Shown here: piece after piece, positions 17,833 to 25,644 of the stretch
Layout of the letters: each line of letters begins with the position of its first letter
How positions within the stretch are numbered: position 1 is the first letter of the stretch
Assembly (NCBI GenBank): GCA_938038445.1
Contig: CALHRZ010000019.1
Location: 104,649-145,117, forward strand
Origin: an uncultured bacterium
GTDB lineage: Bacteria > Verrucomicrobiota > Kiritimatiellia > CAIKKV01
Reading direction: 5' to 3'
Length of the DNA: 40,469 nucleotides
Translations under genes and position numbers: made by a program
Notes under the pieces: model-generated
Seen by the model: the letters and a program-made list of their open reading frames with translations, nothing else
The model's database searches: none
Told to the model about the DNA's origin: nothing

Positions 17833-17859
17833 CCTGCCCCCAGGGGGGAAGGGGGCAGG
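17833..17859. other. GC-rich hairpin
   Basis: CCTGCCCCC (17833-17841), 9-nt loop, GGGGGCAGG (17851-17859): a 9-bp perfect stem with no T-run. It lies between the oxidoreductase start and the decayed transposase. May be a structural boundary or transposon-end relic. Confidence 0.4.
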
Positions 17860-17910
17860 CAGGCGGTCCCCGCAAATACCGGGCCTTCCAGATGACCGTA
17901 CGGACCGTCC

Positions 17911-18260
17911 GCCGATCTGTTCGATATCCCCGAATGTTGGCGCGGCATGACCCGCTGCGGCCTGCCACGTTGCCAATACACCAGCCACCTGAAAGCCTGC
18001 GGGAGACCGATAACGGCAGCGAGTACGTCGGTTCCTGGCTTCCGAAGGGCCCCTGCGCGTTCACTCAGCGGGTAAAGCGCCCTCCTCACCCGACCCATCG
18101 TTCAATCCTCCCAGCGGCCCACACCGAATCGAGCGCTTCATAATCGAGCCGTTCTACTGCCGCTTCGACTTCCTCGCCCAAGTCACCCTCTATCAACTTT
18201 TCTTCCATTACGCCCGCACCAACTCCTGCAAGAACCACCAGACGGAGATGTTGTCAAATG
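17911..18260 (+). pseudogene. Decayed DDE/integrase-type transposase
   Basis: Three blocks in different frames line up with one integrase-core transposase. They are FDIPECWRGMTRCGLPRCQYT (from 17911), TDNGSEYVGSW plus a short tail and HRSILPAAHT (18003 to about 18122), and [31 protein letters not shown] read through a frame beginning at 18131. TDNGSE carries the second catalytic Asp of the DDE triad, and the last block is the usual C-terminal helix. The region between blocks 1 and 2 is deleted and there is a frameshift before block 3, so the element is dead. I recognise the family by these motifs (IS481/rve-like) without a database comparison. Confidence 0.65.
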
Positions 18261-18311
18261 TTGTGTATGGAAGGTTGAAAAATGTATCCAACGAAGATTT
18301 TCTAATGCCGC

Positions 18312-18497
18312 CTTGACTATGACGTCATCGCCGAATTGAACGCCCCGGATGACGAGGGCAATGTGCTCGTGTTTGTTCAGCCGACGCCAGTGTTTCTCGG
18401 CCTGCTCCGCCCGCTTGTAGACCATGGTCAGGAGCCCTTCGTGCGAACCGTTCGCAGTCGTACGGTTGCGAAGGCGGACTCGATCAAGTTGGTGGTC
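18312..18497 (-). pseudogene. C-terminal fragment of an IS256-type (mutator) transposase
   Basis: About 60 residues read [37 protein letters not shown] and [12 protein letters not shown]. This matches the conserved end of mutator-family transposases, where the pattern R-R-T-x-x-x-G-S-x-E-A, x-L-x-M-V-F-K-L, W-R-x-L-N and G-V-x-F-x-D-G recurs. The catalytic DDE part is absent. The fragment is fused in frame to an arsenite-transporter fragment, which shows that this is a deletion scar. Confidence 0.6.
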
Positions 18498-18518
18498 CGC
18501 TGGCGGACCCAACCTCAT

Positions 18519-18692
18519 TTTAAAAAGGCAGATCGCAATGAGGATGAACACAATCGGCGCCCTATGAACGAAGGCCGCCATGCCGTCCAGGGTCTTCGCC
18601 AGCCCCGGAGCCAGCTTGCCCAACGCAATTCCGGTCACAATACAAAGCCCCACCCACACGCTCAGATATCGCTCGAACCTGCTGGTCATTCT
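18519..18692 (-). pseudogene. N-terminal fragment of an ACR3-type arsenite efflux transporter
   Basis: Read on the minus strand, [20 protein letters not shown] and [18 protein letters not shown] match the first amphipathic segment and first membrane helix of ACR3/ArsB-type arsenite permeases (F-E-R-Y-L-x-L-W-V-x-L-C). Only about 58 of the usual 350 residues survive before the frame runs into the IS256 relic. The 45 residues upstream in the same frame are unrecognised. No ArsR, ArsC or ArsM gene is seen, so a lost arsenic-resistance locus is the likely source. Confidence 0.6.
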
Positions 18693-18931
18693 GCCAGGCA
18701 CGCGCAGGGCGGCTCCCAAGTGGGCCATGATCGAGACCTGCGGCTGCTTCTCACCACGGGCCAGTTCAACGCCCGAAACCGTCATGAGGATGTCACCGGG
18801 CATGGCTGGCACCTTCTCGTCGGCCAAGAGACGCCGGAACTTCTGCTCCTCCCGTCACGACAACCCCAGTTCCTTCCTGTATGCGGCGGCGGGCAAAGAG
18901 GCGGACGATTGGCGAAAAAGTTTCGCGCTCC

Positions 18932-18960
18932 TTGACGCCGAGCCTTAGCGATGCTACTAT
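18932..18960 (+). promoter_or_regulatory. Putative promoter of the RHH / restriction-modification unit
   Basis: TTGACG (18932-18937), 17-bp spacer, TACTAT (18955-18960), 29 bp before the ATG of the small ribbon-helix-helix gene. Being a near-consensus sigma70 promoter next to a possible autoregulator, it is the natural target of that protein. Confidence 0.6.
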
Positions 18961-18989
18961 CCTATCCGTGCTATATGAAGGAGTCTGCC

Positions 18990-19190
18990 ATGACGGCAAT
19001 ACGCAAGCGACCGAACTCGCAGGAAGAGGCCAGGCTGATCCACATTCGCCTCAAGCCCGAGACGCACAAGCGTCTGCGCGTCAGGGCGGCGGAAGAGGAC
19101 ATCAGCATTCAAGACTGGGTGGAGTCCCTTATCGAGGCAGTCCTGGCCGCCCCAAAACCCGACAACGCTTCGCGAAGGGGTGTGCCGTGA
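18990..19190 (+). CDS. Small ribbon-helix-helix DNA-binding protein, possible control protein
   Basis: 66 residues. ATG at 18990 follows AAGGAG with 6-nt spacing; an in-frame start 13 codons earlier lies in the promoter -10 region and is rejected. RLIHIRLKPETHKRLRVRAAEED and SIQDWVESLIEAVL have the strand-helix-helix pattern of CopG/Arc/HicB-type repressors (alternating residues in the strand, then two amphipathic helices). Its TGA shares a base with the ATG of the restriction-modification gene, so the two are translated in step. Known families use such proteins as antitoxins or autoregulators; here a role controlling the R-M enzyme is inferred from coupling. Confidence 0.75.
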   Translation: MTAIRKRPNSQEEARLIHIRLKPETHKRLRVRAAEEDISIQDWVESLIEAVLAAPKPDNASRRGVP

Positions 19191-22100
19191 TGGCCGACAA
19201 AGCGCTTTTCACCGCATACATCAAAGAGCTGCACGCGGTTGCTCAGCAGGGGGACGCGCGGGAGGAGAGCTTCTACCCCGCGCTCGCCAACATGCTGAAG
19301 ACCGTGGCGGAATCTACCGGCCGCAAACACGTTCGGGTCACCACACTGCCGAAGCCCACCGACGCCGCGAACCCGGATTTCCGCCTGTGGAACGGCACGG
19401 ACAGGATCGTCGGCTATGTCGAGGCAAAGAAACCCACCGAGGAACGGTTGGACGTCATCGAAGATTCGGAGCAACTCACCCGCTACCGCGCCACGTTTCC
19501 GAACCTGATCCTGACCAACTTTTTCGAGTTCCGGCTCTATCGCAACGGGGAACGGGTGCAAACCGTTCTCGCCTTTCGCCCCTTCGTCATGACACGCCTG
19601 CGCACGACGCCGGTCATCGAAAAGCCGGATGAACTCCAGGCGCTTCTGGACCGCTTTCTCGATTTCTCGCTCCCGAACGTGTTCACGGCGGAATCGCTGG
19701 CCGTCGAACTGGCTAAACGGACGCGCTTCCTGCGCGATGTGGTCGCTCAGCAACTCACCCAGGAGAAAGATACGCCCGGCGTTCTCTCCGGCTTCTTCGA
19801 GGCGTTCCAGACCTATCTGATCGGCACCCTGACGCCGGAGGACTTCGCCGACCTCTTCGCGCAGACGATCACCTACGGGCTTTTCGCCGCCCGCACCCGC
19901 GCGGGAAACGCCTTCAGCCGCCGCGCCGCCTTCGACAGCATCCCGCACACCATTGGCGTGTTGCGCGATCTCTTCCGCTTCATCTCGCTGGGCGACCTGC
20001 CTGAGCAACTGGCTTGGTGCGTGGACGACATCGCCGAAGTGCTCGCTGTGGCCGACGCCCCCGGCATCCTCGACCGCTACTACCGCGAGGGCAAGGGCAG
20101 CGATCCCATCGTCCACTTCTACGAGACCTTCCTCGCCCAGTACGACCCCGCCGAACGCGAACGACGCGGCGTCTACTACACCCCGGAGCCGGTCGTCGGC
20201 TACATCGTCCGCTCGCTCCACGGCCTCCTCAAGACCGATTTCGGCAAGCCCGACGGCCTCGCCTCCGACGGCGTGACCCTGCTCGACCCGGCGGCCGGCA
20301 CCATGACCTTCATTGCCCGCGCCGCCGAGTTGGCCGTCGCCGAGTTCGAGGCCAAGTACGGCAAAGGCGGCCGCGCCGACTTCATCCGCCGCCATATCCT
20401 CAAGAACTTCTACGCCTTCGAGCTCATGATGGCCCCCTATGCCGTCGGCCACCTCAAGATGAGCTTCTTCCTCGAAGAACTCGGCCACCGCCTCAGCGAT
20501 GACGAGCGCGTCCCGTTCTACCTCACCAACACCCTCGACAACGAGGAACTCGAGCACAGCCGCCTGCCGGGCTTCTCCGCCCTGGCCGAGGAATCCCGCC
20601 TTGCGGGCGCGGTCAAGAAACAGACCCCGATTCTCGTCATCCTCGGCAATCCGCCGTATTCCGGCCACTCGACCAACATGGGGGAATGGATTCGCGGTCT
20701 GATCGAGGACTACAAACAAGTGGACGGGAAACCCTTGGGCGAGAAGAACCCCAAGTGGCTCCAGGACGACTACGTGAAATTCTTGCGCTTTGCGCAATGG
20801 AAGATCGAGCAGGCGGGACGCGGTGTGGTCGGCATGATCACCAATCACGGCTACCTGGACAACCCAACCTTCCGGGGCATGCGCCAAAGCCTCATGCGCA
20901 CCTTCGACGACATCTACGTTCTCAACCTGCACGGCAACGCGCTCAAGAAGGAAACCTGTCCCGACGGCAGCCCGGACAAGAACGTCTTCGACATCCGCCA
21001 GGGCGTGGCCATCGCCTTCTTCGTGAAGCGTGGCGGTAAGACGAAGGCCGACGCCGTGGTTCGGCACGCGGAGTTGTACGGCCTCCGTGAGGCCAAGTAC
21101 GACTGGTTGCGCGAGCATGAGGTCGCGAATACCCGTTGGCGCAAACTGGAGCCCCGCGGCGGCAATTACCTGTTCGTTCGCCGTGACGATACCGCCCTGC
21201 GCCGCTTTGAGCGCTATCCGACGGTTGCCGACATCTTCCCCGTCAACAGCGTCGGCATCGTGACCGCCCGCGACAACCTGTGCATCCAATGGACGGCGCA
21301 AGAGATGTGGCGCACGGTTACCGTGTTCGCCAAATCGGATCCGGAGCTGGCTCGCCGTGGGTGCGACCTGGGCCAGGATGCGCGGGACTGGCGAGTGACA
21401 CTGGCGCAGAAGGATTTGCTGTATTCCGGCCCCGCGCGAGAGAACGTTGTGCCCATCCTCTACCGCCCCTTCGACGTTCGTTACACTTACTACACGGGTC
21501 GCTCGCGAGGGTTCATCTGCATGCCTCGCCCAGAGGTCATGCGCCACATGTTGGCCGGCGAGAATCTGGCGCTGATGTTACCCCGCCGCGTCGAGCGCAC
21601 GGGCATATTATGGCAACACGTCTATGCGACCAACGCCATTTCAGACCACGTCGCCGTCTCGTTGAAGACCATTGACTATCATTTCCCGCTTTACCTGTAC
21701 TCGAAAAACGATCGCTCCGAGAAGGCCAAGACGGGAATCGGACGTTTCGCGACGATGATGCTATTCGAACCGAAAGAAAGCTACGGCGGGCGCCGCCCCA
21801 ACCTCAATCCGGCCTTTGTGGACGCACTGACTGCGGCTTACGGGAAGGCCCCCACGCCGGAGGAGATCTTCCACTACATCTACGCCGTGCTCTACGCACC
21901 CGCCTATCGGACGAAATACGCCGAGTTCCTGAAAGCGGATTTTCCGCGCATCCCGTTCACGGCGGATGCGAAGCTGTTCCGGAAGCTGGCCGTACTTGGG
22001 GAAAAACTTGTCGCACTCCACCTGCTCAAGTCGCCGGAACTCGATCCGCCACTTTGTCGGTTTGAGGGGGATGGCAACAACCGCGTCGAGAAGGACCGCA

Positions 22101-22384
22101 AAACCGGCCTGCGTTACGACTCCGACGAGGAGCGCGTTTACATCAACGCGACGCAGCACTTCGCACCCGTGCCCGAAGCCGTCTGGACGTATCAGATCGG
22201 CGGCTACCAAGTCTGCGAGAAGTGGCTCAAGGATCGGAAGGAGCGCCGCCTGGAGCTCGACGACATCCGAACCTACTGCCGCATCGTCACAGCGCTGGGT
22301 CGGACCATCGAGCTGCAGGGGCAGATTGACGCCGTATATCCCGAAACAGAAGTGGCGACGATAGCATTCACGCCACCCGTCTGA
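19190..22384 (+). CDS. Single-chain restriction-modification enzyme (type ISP-like C-terminus, no helicase)
   Basis: 1064 residues from ATG at 19190. Domains in order: an N-terminal PD-(D/E)xK nuclease (P62-D63, then E78-A-K80 in GYVEAKKP); a helical linker; an adenine-N6 methyltransferase with GVYYTPEPVVGYIVRSL, the SAM loop LLDPAAGT (364-371) and catalytic NPPY (487-490); and a C-terminal target-recognition domain with PFDVRYTYYTGRSRGFI, as in the specificity region of LlaBIII-like type ISP enzymes. Full ISP enzymes are about 1,550 residues with a helicase between nuclease and methylase. That helicase is missing here, so cleavage should be translocation-independent, as in type IIG enzymes. 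No separate specificity or restriction subunit is present. A longer open frame upstream overlaps the RHH gene and is rejected. Confidence 0.9.
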   Translation: MADKALFTAYIKELHAVAQQGDAREESFYPALANMLKTVAESTGRKHVRVTTLPKPTDAANPDFRLWNGTDRIVGYVEAKKPTEERLDVIEDSEQLTRYRATFPNLILTNFFEFRLYRNGERVQTVLAFRPFVMTRLRTTPVIEKPDELQALLDRFLDFSLPNVFTAESLAVELAKRTRFLRDVVAQQLTQEKDTPGVLSGFFEAFQTYLIGTLTPEDFADLFAQTITYGLFAARTRAGNAFSRRAAFDSIPHTIGVLRDLFRFISLGDLPEQLAWCVDDIAEVLAVADAPGILDRYYREGKGSDPIVHFYETFLAQYDPAERERRGVYYTPEPVVGYIVRSLHGLLKTDFGKPDGLASDGVTLLDPAAGTMTFIARAAELAVAEFEAKYGKGGRADFIRRHILKNFYAFELMMAPYAVGHLKMSFFLEELGHRLSDDERVPFYLTNTLDNEELEHSRLPGFSALAEESRLAGAVKKQTPILVILGNPPYSGHSTNMGEWIRGLIEDYKQVDGKPLGEKNPKWLQDDYVKFLRFAQWKIEQAGRGVVGMITNHGYLDNPTFRGMRQSLMRTFDDIYVLNLHGNALKKETCPDGSPDKNVFDIRQGVAIAFFVKRGGKTKADAVVRHAELYGLREAKYDWLREHEVANTRWRKLEPRGGNYLFVRRDDTALRRFERYPTVADIFPVNSVGIVTARDNLCIQWTAQEMWRTVTVFAKSDPELARRGCDLGQDARDWRVTLAQKDLLYSGPARENVVPILYRPFDVRYTYYTGRSRGFICMPRPEVMRHMLAGENLALMLPRRVERTGILWQHVYATNAISDHVAVSLKTIDYHFPLYLYSKNDRSEKAKTGIGRFATMMLFEPKESYGGRRPNLNPAFVDALTAAYGKAPTPEEIFHYIYAVLYAPAYRTKYAEFLKADFPRIPFTADAKLFRKLAVLGEKLVALHLLKSPELDPPLCRFEGDGNNRVEKDRKTGLRYDSDEERVYINATQHFAPVPEAVWTYQIGGYQVCEKWLKDRKERRLELDDIRTYCRIVTALGRTIELQGQIDAVYPETEVATIAFTPPV

Positions 22385-22424
22385 CGAGGTGTTCGGGCGA
22401 GGAGTTCGTTCGGCAGAAGAGAAC

Positions 22425-22799
22425 ATGGACAAAAGCATTGACCTGGCTGCGCATCCGTATGTCGAGCGGCTCATTGCCGACGGCTAGGCGGAATCGCTTT
22501 ACGACATCCTTGCGGACCGCACATGGATTACCGCGGCTGATGAAGGCGGGCAACGGATTGTGTTTGACAAGCGAGGGATGGACACGAAACAGGTGCTCGA
22601 CAAGCTCGATTCCTACGCGAAGGAACTGCTGGAGAATGGGATTGTAAACAACGAGATAAACGGGGTAAGAGAACGCCTCTGGAGCGACTTAATCACCGAA
22701 CCCACTGGCGGTCCTGTCTCTGGACCCCGTCATTTCGCGTCAACCACCCGTCCCGCCTCCCAGCGGAAGCCCGCCTTCATCAGGCGGGTAAGCTTCTGA
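22425..22799 (+). pseudogene. Small ORF interrupted by one in-frame amber codon
   Basis: From ATG at 22425 a single frame reads 20 codons, then TAG (22485-22487), then another 103 codons to a stop at 22797. The residues on either side look continuous (AAHPYVERLIADG before; AESLYDILADRTWITAADE after), and the charged helical segment KQVLDKLDSYAKELLENG follows. The last 30 residues are Pro/Arg-rich and look non-coding. A point mutation in a small gene coupled to the R-M system is the simplest view; translation from GTG at 22560 or amber readthrough is possible. The family is not recognised. Confidence 0.5.
22771..22789. terminator. Weak hairpin after the R-M region
   Basis: CCCGCC (22771-22776), 7-nt loop, GGCGGG (22784-22789), no T-run. 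It may be a factor-assisted terminator or simple chance. Confidence 0.25.
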
Positions 22800-22881
22800 G
22801 AGTTGTGAAAGCATCCTCATGCACCTTGAAAGAGGAATCGCATTTCGGGTAAAATCGCCGGCATCCAGCAGGAGAAACAAA

Positions 22882-23019
22882 ATGAGCGGCCCTGAAAAGG
22901 AAAAAAACCCTAACTGTCCGTGCCCTTATGGGGACTGCCCGCGCCATGCGATTTGCAAAGAATGCAAAGCCTACCACCACAGCCGGGGCCAGAAAACAAG
23001 CTGCGAGAAGAAGAAGTAA
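22882..23019 (+). CDS. 45-residue cysteine-rich protein
   Basis: AGGAG lies 7 nt before the ATG at 22882. Six cysteines (12, 14, 19, 25, 28, 41) occur in the order NPNCPCPYGDCPRHAICKEC followed by KAYHH. The pattern C-x-C-x4-C-x5-C-x2-C with a following His pair suggests a zinc or iron-sulfur knuckle. It resembles short proteins of anaerobes with the N-C-x-C-x4-C-x-R-x-G-x-C-x2-C-x-x-Y-H layout (DUF6485-like, from memory). It lies 60 nt upstream of the deacetylase operon on the same strand. Function is unknown; metal binding is likely. Confidence 0.65.
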   Translation: MSGPEKEKNPNCPCPYGDCPRHAICKECKAYHHSRGQKTSCEKKK

Positions 23020-23078
23020 CCCTTTCTCATGGCGTTTTCATCGAATCCTAACGTTGTTTCTTTTATCCTGCCTTCTCA

Positions 23079-24263
23079 ATGAGCGGTTCGGGTGTACTTT
23101 GGATTGAAGGAGCGCGACTGATGGAACCCGGGGTCGGGATCCGCCGGGGTTCGCTCCTCATTCAGGACGGTCGAATCGAAGCCGTTGATCCCTTTATTGT
23201 CCCTCCAGAGGCCAAGCGGGTCAATGCGGAAGGGAGGTTGCTGACCCCGGGTTTGATTGATTTGCATACCCATGGTCTGGGTCGATTCCTCTTCGACCGG
23301 TCGGACGAACTGGCGGCAGCTGCCGAGATTGCGCCCCGTTTCGGAGTGACACGGATGTATCCTACAATTGTACCGCATCCTCTCCCCGAGATGCTCGCCC
23401 ACCTTTCGGCCTTGGCGGATGCGTTGGATCGAGCGCGGGGGGCCCGCCTTGCTGGACTTCATCTCGAAGGGCCGTTCATGGCTCTTTCCGGGGCCGCTTG
23501 TCCGAAAATGGCGGGGGATCTTATCCTGCTAGAAGAGATACTAGACGCATGCAAAGGGCGGTTGGTTATTCAATCGGTTAGCCCGGAAACGCCCGGCATT
23601 CTGCCGGTCATCGAACGCCTGGTCGAGCGCGGGGTAGTCCCTTTTGTGACCCACACGGCGGCCACGGCGTCACAGGCACAAGCGGCCCTCCAGGCAGGCG
23701 CCCGGCATGCGACCCATTTTTACGACGTTTTTTACAATCCACCGGAGCGGGATTTAGGCGTACGCCCCGTTGGGCTCTTCGAGGTATGGTTGGCGGACGA
23801 TCGAACTACGGTGGATTTTATTGCGGACGGCTGCCACGTGGACCCCATTGCGATTCGGGCATGGGGTCGAGCAATCGGGTGGGATCGAATCGCGTTGATC
23901 ACGGATTCCAACATTGGCGCCGGGCTTCCGCCCGGCACATACGACACGCCATGGGGATATCCAGTCCAAGTCGAGCGGGGGCGGGGTGCCCGGATTGCGT
24001 CGGGCGACAAGGCGGGGGCTCTTGCGGGGAGCGCATTGACGATGGACGAAGGGATCGCCAACCTGTTACGATGGTTCCCAGATCGGCCGCCGGAATCCAT
24101 CTGGGCGATGGGTACTTCCATTCCTGCACGGGTCATGGGGGTGTCCACGGCGGGGCGGTTGGCGCCCGGGGCGGATGCCGATCTCGTGCTTTGGGACGAA
24201 TCCCCTCTTCGGCCCCATCGAGTGTGGGTCGGAGGGCGGATGGTTTGGGAACGACTGGACTGA
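23079..24263 (+). CDS. NagA-like N-acetyl-amino-sugar(-6-phosphate) deacetylase
   Basis: 394 residues of the amidohydrolase superfamily. LTPGLIDLHTHG gives the first metal His pair, LHLEGPF the metal Glu found in NagA, FVTHTAATA and HATHFYDVF the next histidines, FIADGCHVDP the substrate-binding His, and LITDSNIGAG the catalytic Asp. ALAGSALTMDEGIANL and GRLAPGADADLVLWD are the NagA C-terminal signatures. The usual NagA block around THLFNAM is changed to THFYDVF, so the substrate may differ from GlcNAc-6-phosphate. It is the first gene of a five-gene operon; the next starts 19 nt downstream. No clear Shine-Dalgarno precedes ATG at 23079. Confidence 0.85.
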   Translation: MSGSGVLWIEGARLMEPGVGIRRGSLLIQDGRIEAVDPFIVPPEAKRVNAEGRLLTPGLIDLHTHGLGRFLFDRSDELAAAAEIAPRFGVTRMYPTIVPHPLPEMLAHLSALADALDRARGARLAGLHLEGPFMALSGAACPKMAGDLILLEEILDACKGRLVIQSVSPETPGILPVIERLVERGVVPFVTHTAATASQAQAALQAGARHATHFYDVFYNPPERDLGVRPVGLFEVWLADDRTTVDFIADGCHVDPIAIRAWGRAIGWDRIALITDSNIGAGLPPGTYDTPWGYPVQVERGRGARIASGDKAGALAGSALTMDEGIANLLRWFPDRPPESIWAMGTSIPARVMGVSTAGRLAPGADADLVLWDESPLRPHRVWVGGRMVWERLD

Positions 24264-24282
24264 TCGAGAGAAGAGGAGCGCT

Positions 24283-25644
24283 ATGAAATCGAATTGGGCC
24301 AAAGTGGACCTGAAACAAGTCCCGCACATCGTGGTTTCACCCCCGGGGCCGAAATCCCGCGCGCTTCATGAACGGTGCACGAAACATTTTAAAGGGCTGA
24401 GCAGCCAAGTGAAGCTGTTTCCGGTGGCGTTTGAGTCCGGCTATGGTTGCACGCTCAAAGATGTAGACGGCAATACCTATATTGACTTTTCGTCCGGCAT
24501 TTATGTCACCACACTGGGTCATTGCCACCCGAAGATTGTGGAGGCGATTCAGAAGGCGACGGCCACTCTCATGAACTGTCATGATTTCACCACCGAGGTC
24601 AAGACTCGGCTTGTGGAAAAACTCGCCCAGGTTCTGCCTGGAGATTTAAAGGGATATCAGTTCTACGACTGCGGAACGGCCGCAGTGGAAGCCGGTCTGC
24701 GCATTTGTCGTGCCGGAACCCGGCAGCATGAGTTCATTTCCTGCTTTTATGATTTTCACGGGAAAACCTACGGGGCCGTTTCGCTGGCGCACATGCGCTC
24801 GCCAGTCTATGGACCGACGCGTGCCCCTGGCTTCCATATGGTGCCCCGGCCAGACCCGTACCGCCCCTTATGGAAAAAGGCGGATGGTACCATCGACACC
24901 GACGCTTATATTGCCTTTTATGAGGAGTATCTGGATAAAGGAACGGCTGGTCAGGTTGCGGCCGTTGTTGTCGAACCGATCCAGGGGTGGGGCGGTTCCA
25001 TTATTCCGCCTGATGATTTTATGCCGAAACTCCGGGCCTTTTGTAACCGTCACAAACTGTTGCTCATGGCCGATGAAGTGTTGACCAGTATGGGGCGGAC
25101 GGGGAAATGGCTGGCGATGGAGCATTGGAATGTCCTTCCGGATGTTGTGACGCTCGGCAAGGGGTTTGGCAATGGTTTTCCTGTCACGGCGGTGGCCGTC
25201 CGGGAACCTCTGATGGAACATTTTGAATCCATTAGCGCCTCCAGCAGCTATGGGGGGAACCCCATGGCCTGCGCGGCGGCTCTTGCCTGTCTCGAGGTGA
25301 TTGAAGAGGAACAACTTCTCGAACGGGCTCTGTATCTCGAGCGGCTGGCCATGAAGCGGATGAACACCATGCTGGAGGACCATCCGATCGTTGGAGACGT
25401 TCGAGCCAAGGGTTGCCTCATGGGAATTGAGCTTGTTAAAGACAAACGGACGAAAGAACCGTTCGACGAAGCGGGCAAACGGGTTTATCAGAAAGCGTTT
25501 CGGAAGGGCCTGGCCTGGATTCCGGCGGGGCATATCCTGCGGATGAGCCCCCCGATCGTGATGGATGACGAGACGTTGCTCAAGGGACTCGATCTCATTG
25601 ACGAAGCGATTGCCGAGACAGAAAAGGAGTTGCTGGGCGCATGA
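24283..25644 (+). CDS. Class III pyridoxal-phosphate aminotransferase
   Basis: 453 residues. GAGGAG lies 5 nt before ATG at 24283; the open frame upstream belongs to the deacetylase region. Family features are YDCGTAAVEAGLRICRAGT (phosphate loop), FHGKTYGAVSLA, VVVEPIQGWGG, LLMADEVLTSMGRTGKWLAMEHW (Asp that pairs with the PLP nitrogen), and DVVTLGKGFGNGFPV with the Schiff-base Lys. SSSYGGNPMACAAALACLEVIEEE closes the active site. Class III enzymes usually act on primary or omega amines or on amino-ketones. Next to a deacetylase it could remove the freed amine by transamination in place of a NagB deaminase (inference). It overlaps the next gene by ATGA. Confidence 0.92.
   Translation: MKSNWAKVDLKQVPHIVVSPPGPKSRALHERCTKHFKGLSSQVKLFPVAFESGYGCTLKDVDGNTYIDFSSGIYVTTLGHCHPKIVEAIQKATATLMNCHDFTTEVKTRLVEKLAQVLPGDLKGYQFYDCGTAAVEAGLRICRAGTRQHEFISCFYDFHGKTYGAVSLAHMRSPVYGPTRAPGFHMVPRPDPYRPLWKKADGTIDTDAYIAFYEEYLDKGTAGQVAAVVVEPIQGWGGSIIPPDDFMPKLRAFCNRHKLLLMADEVLTSMGRTGKWLAMEHWNVLPDVVTLGKGFGNGFPVTAVAVREPLMEHFESISASSSYGGNPMACAAALACLEVIEEEQLLERALYLERLAMKRMNTMLEDHPIVGDVRAKGCLMGIELVKDKRTKEPFDEAGKRVYQKAFRKGLAWIPAGHILRMSPPIVMDDETLLKGLDLIDEAIAETEKELLGA

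Noticed and set aside
18183-18827. A single 214-residue minus-strand gene
   Set aside because: The frame is a patchwork of an unrecognised segment, an ACR3 start and an IS256 end, so it is a deletion chimera rather than a gene.
19109-21547. 812-codon open frame on the minus strand
   Set aside because: It lies antisense to the R-M gene, whose codon bias leaves the opposite frame open. Its translation is a monotonous Val/Glu/Gly/Ala-rich sequence with no family motifs.
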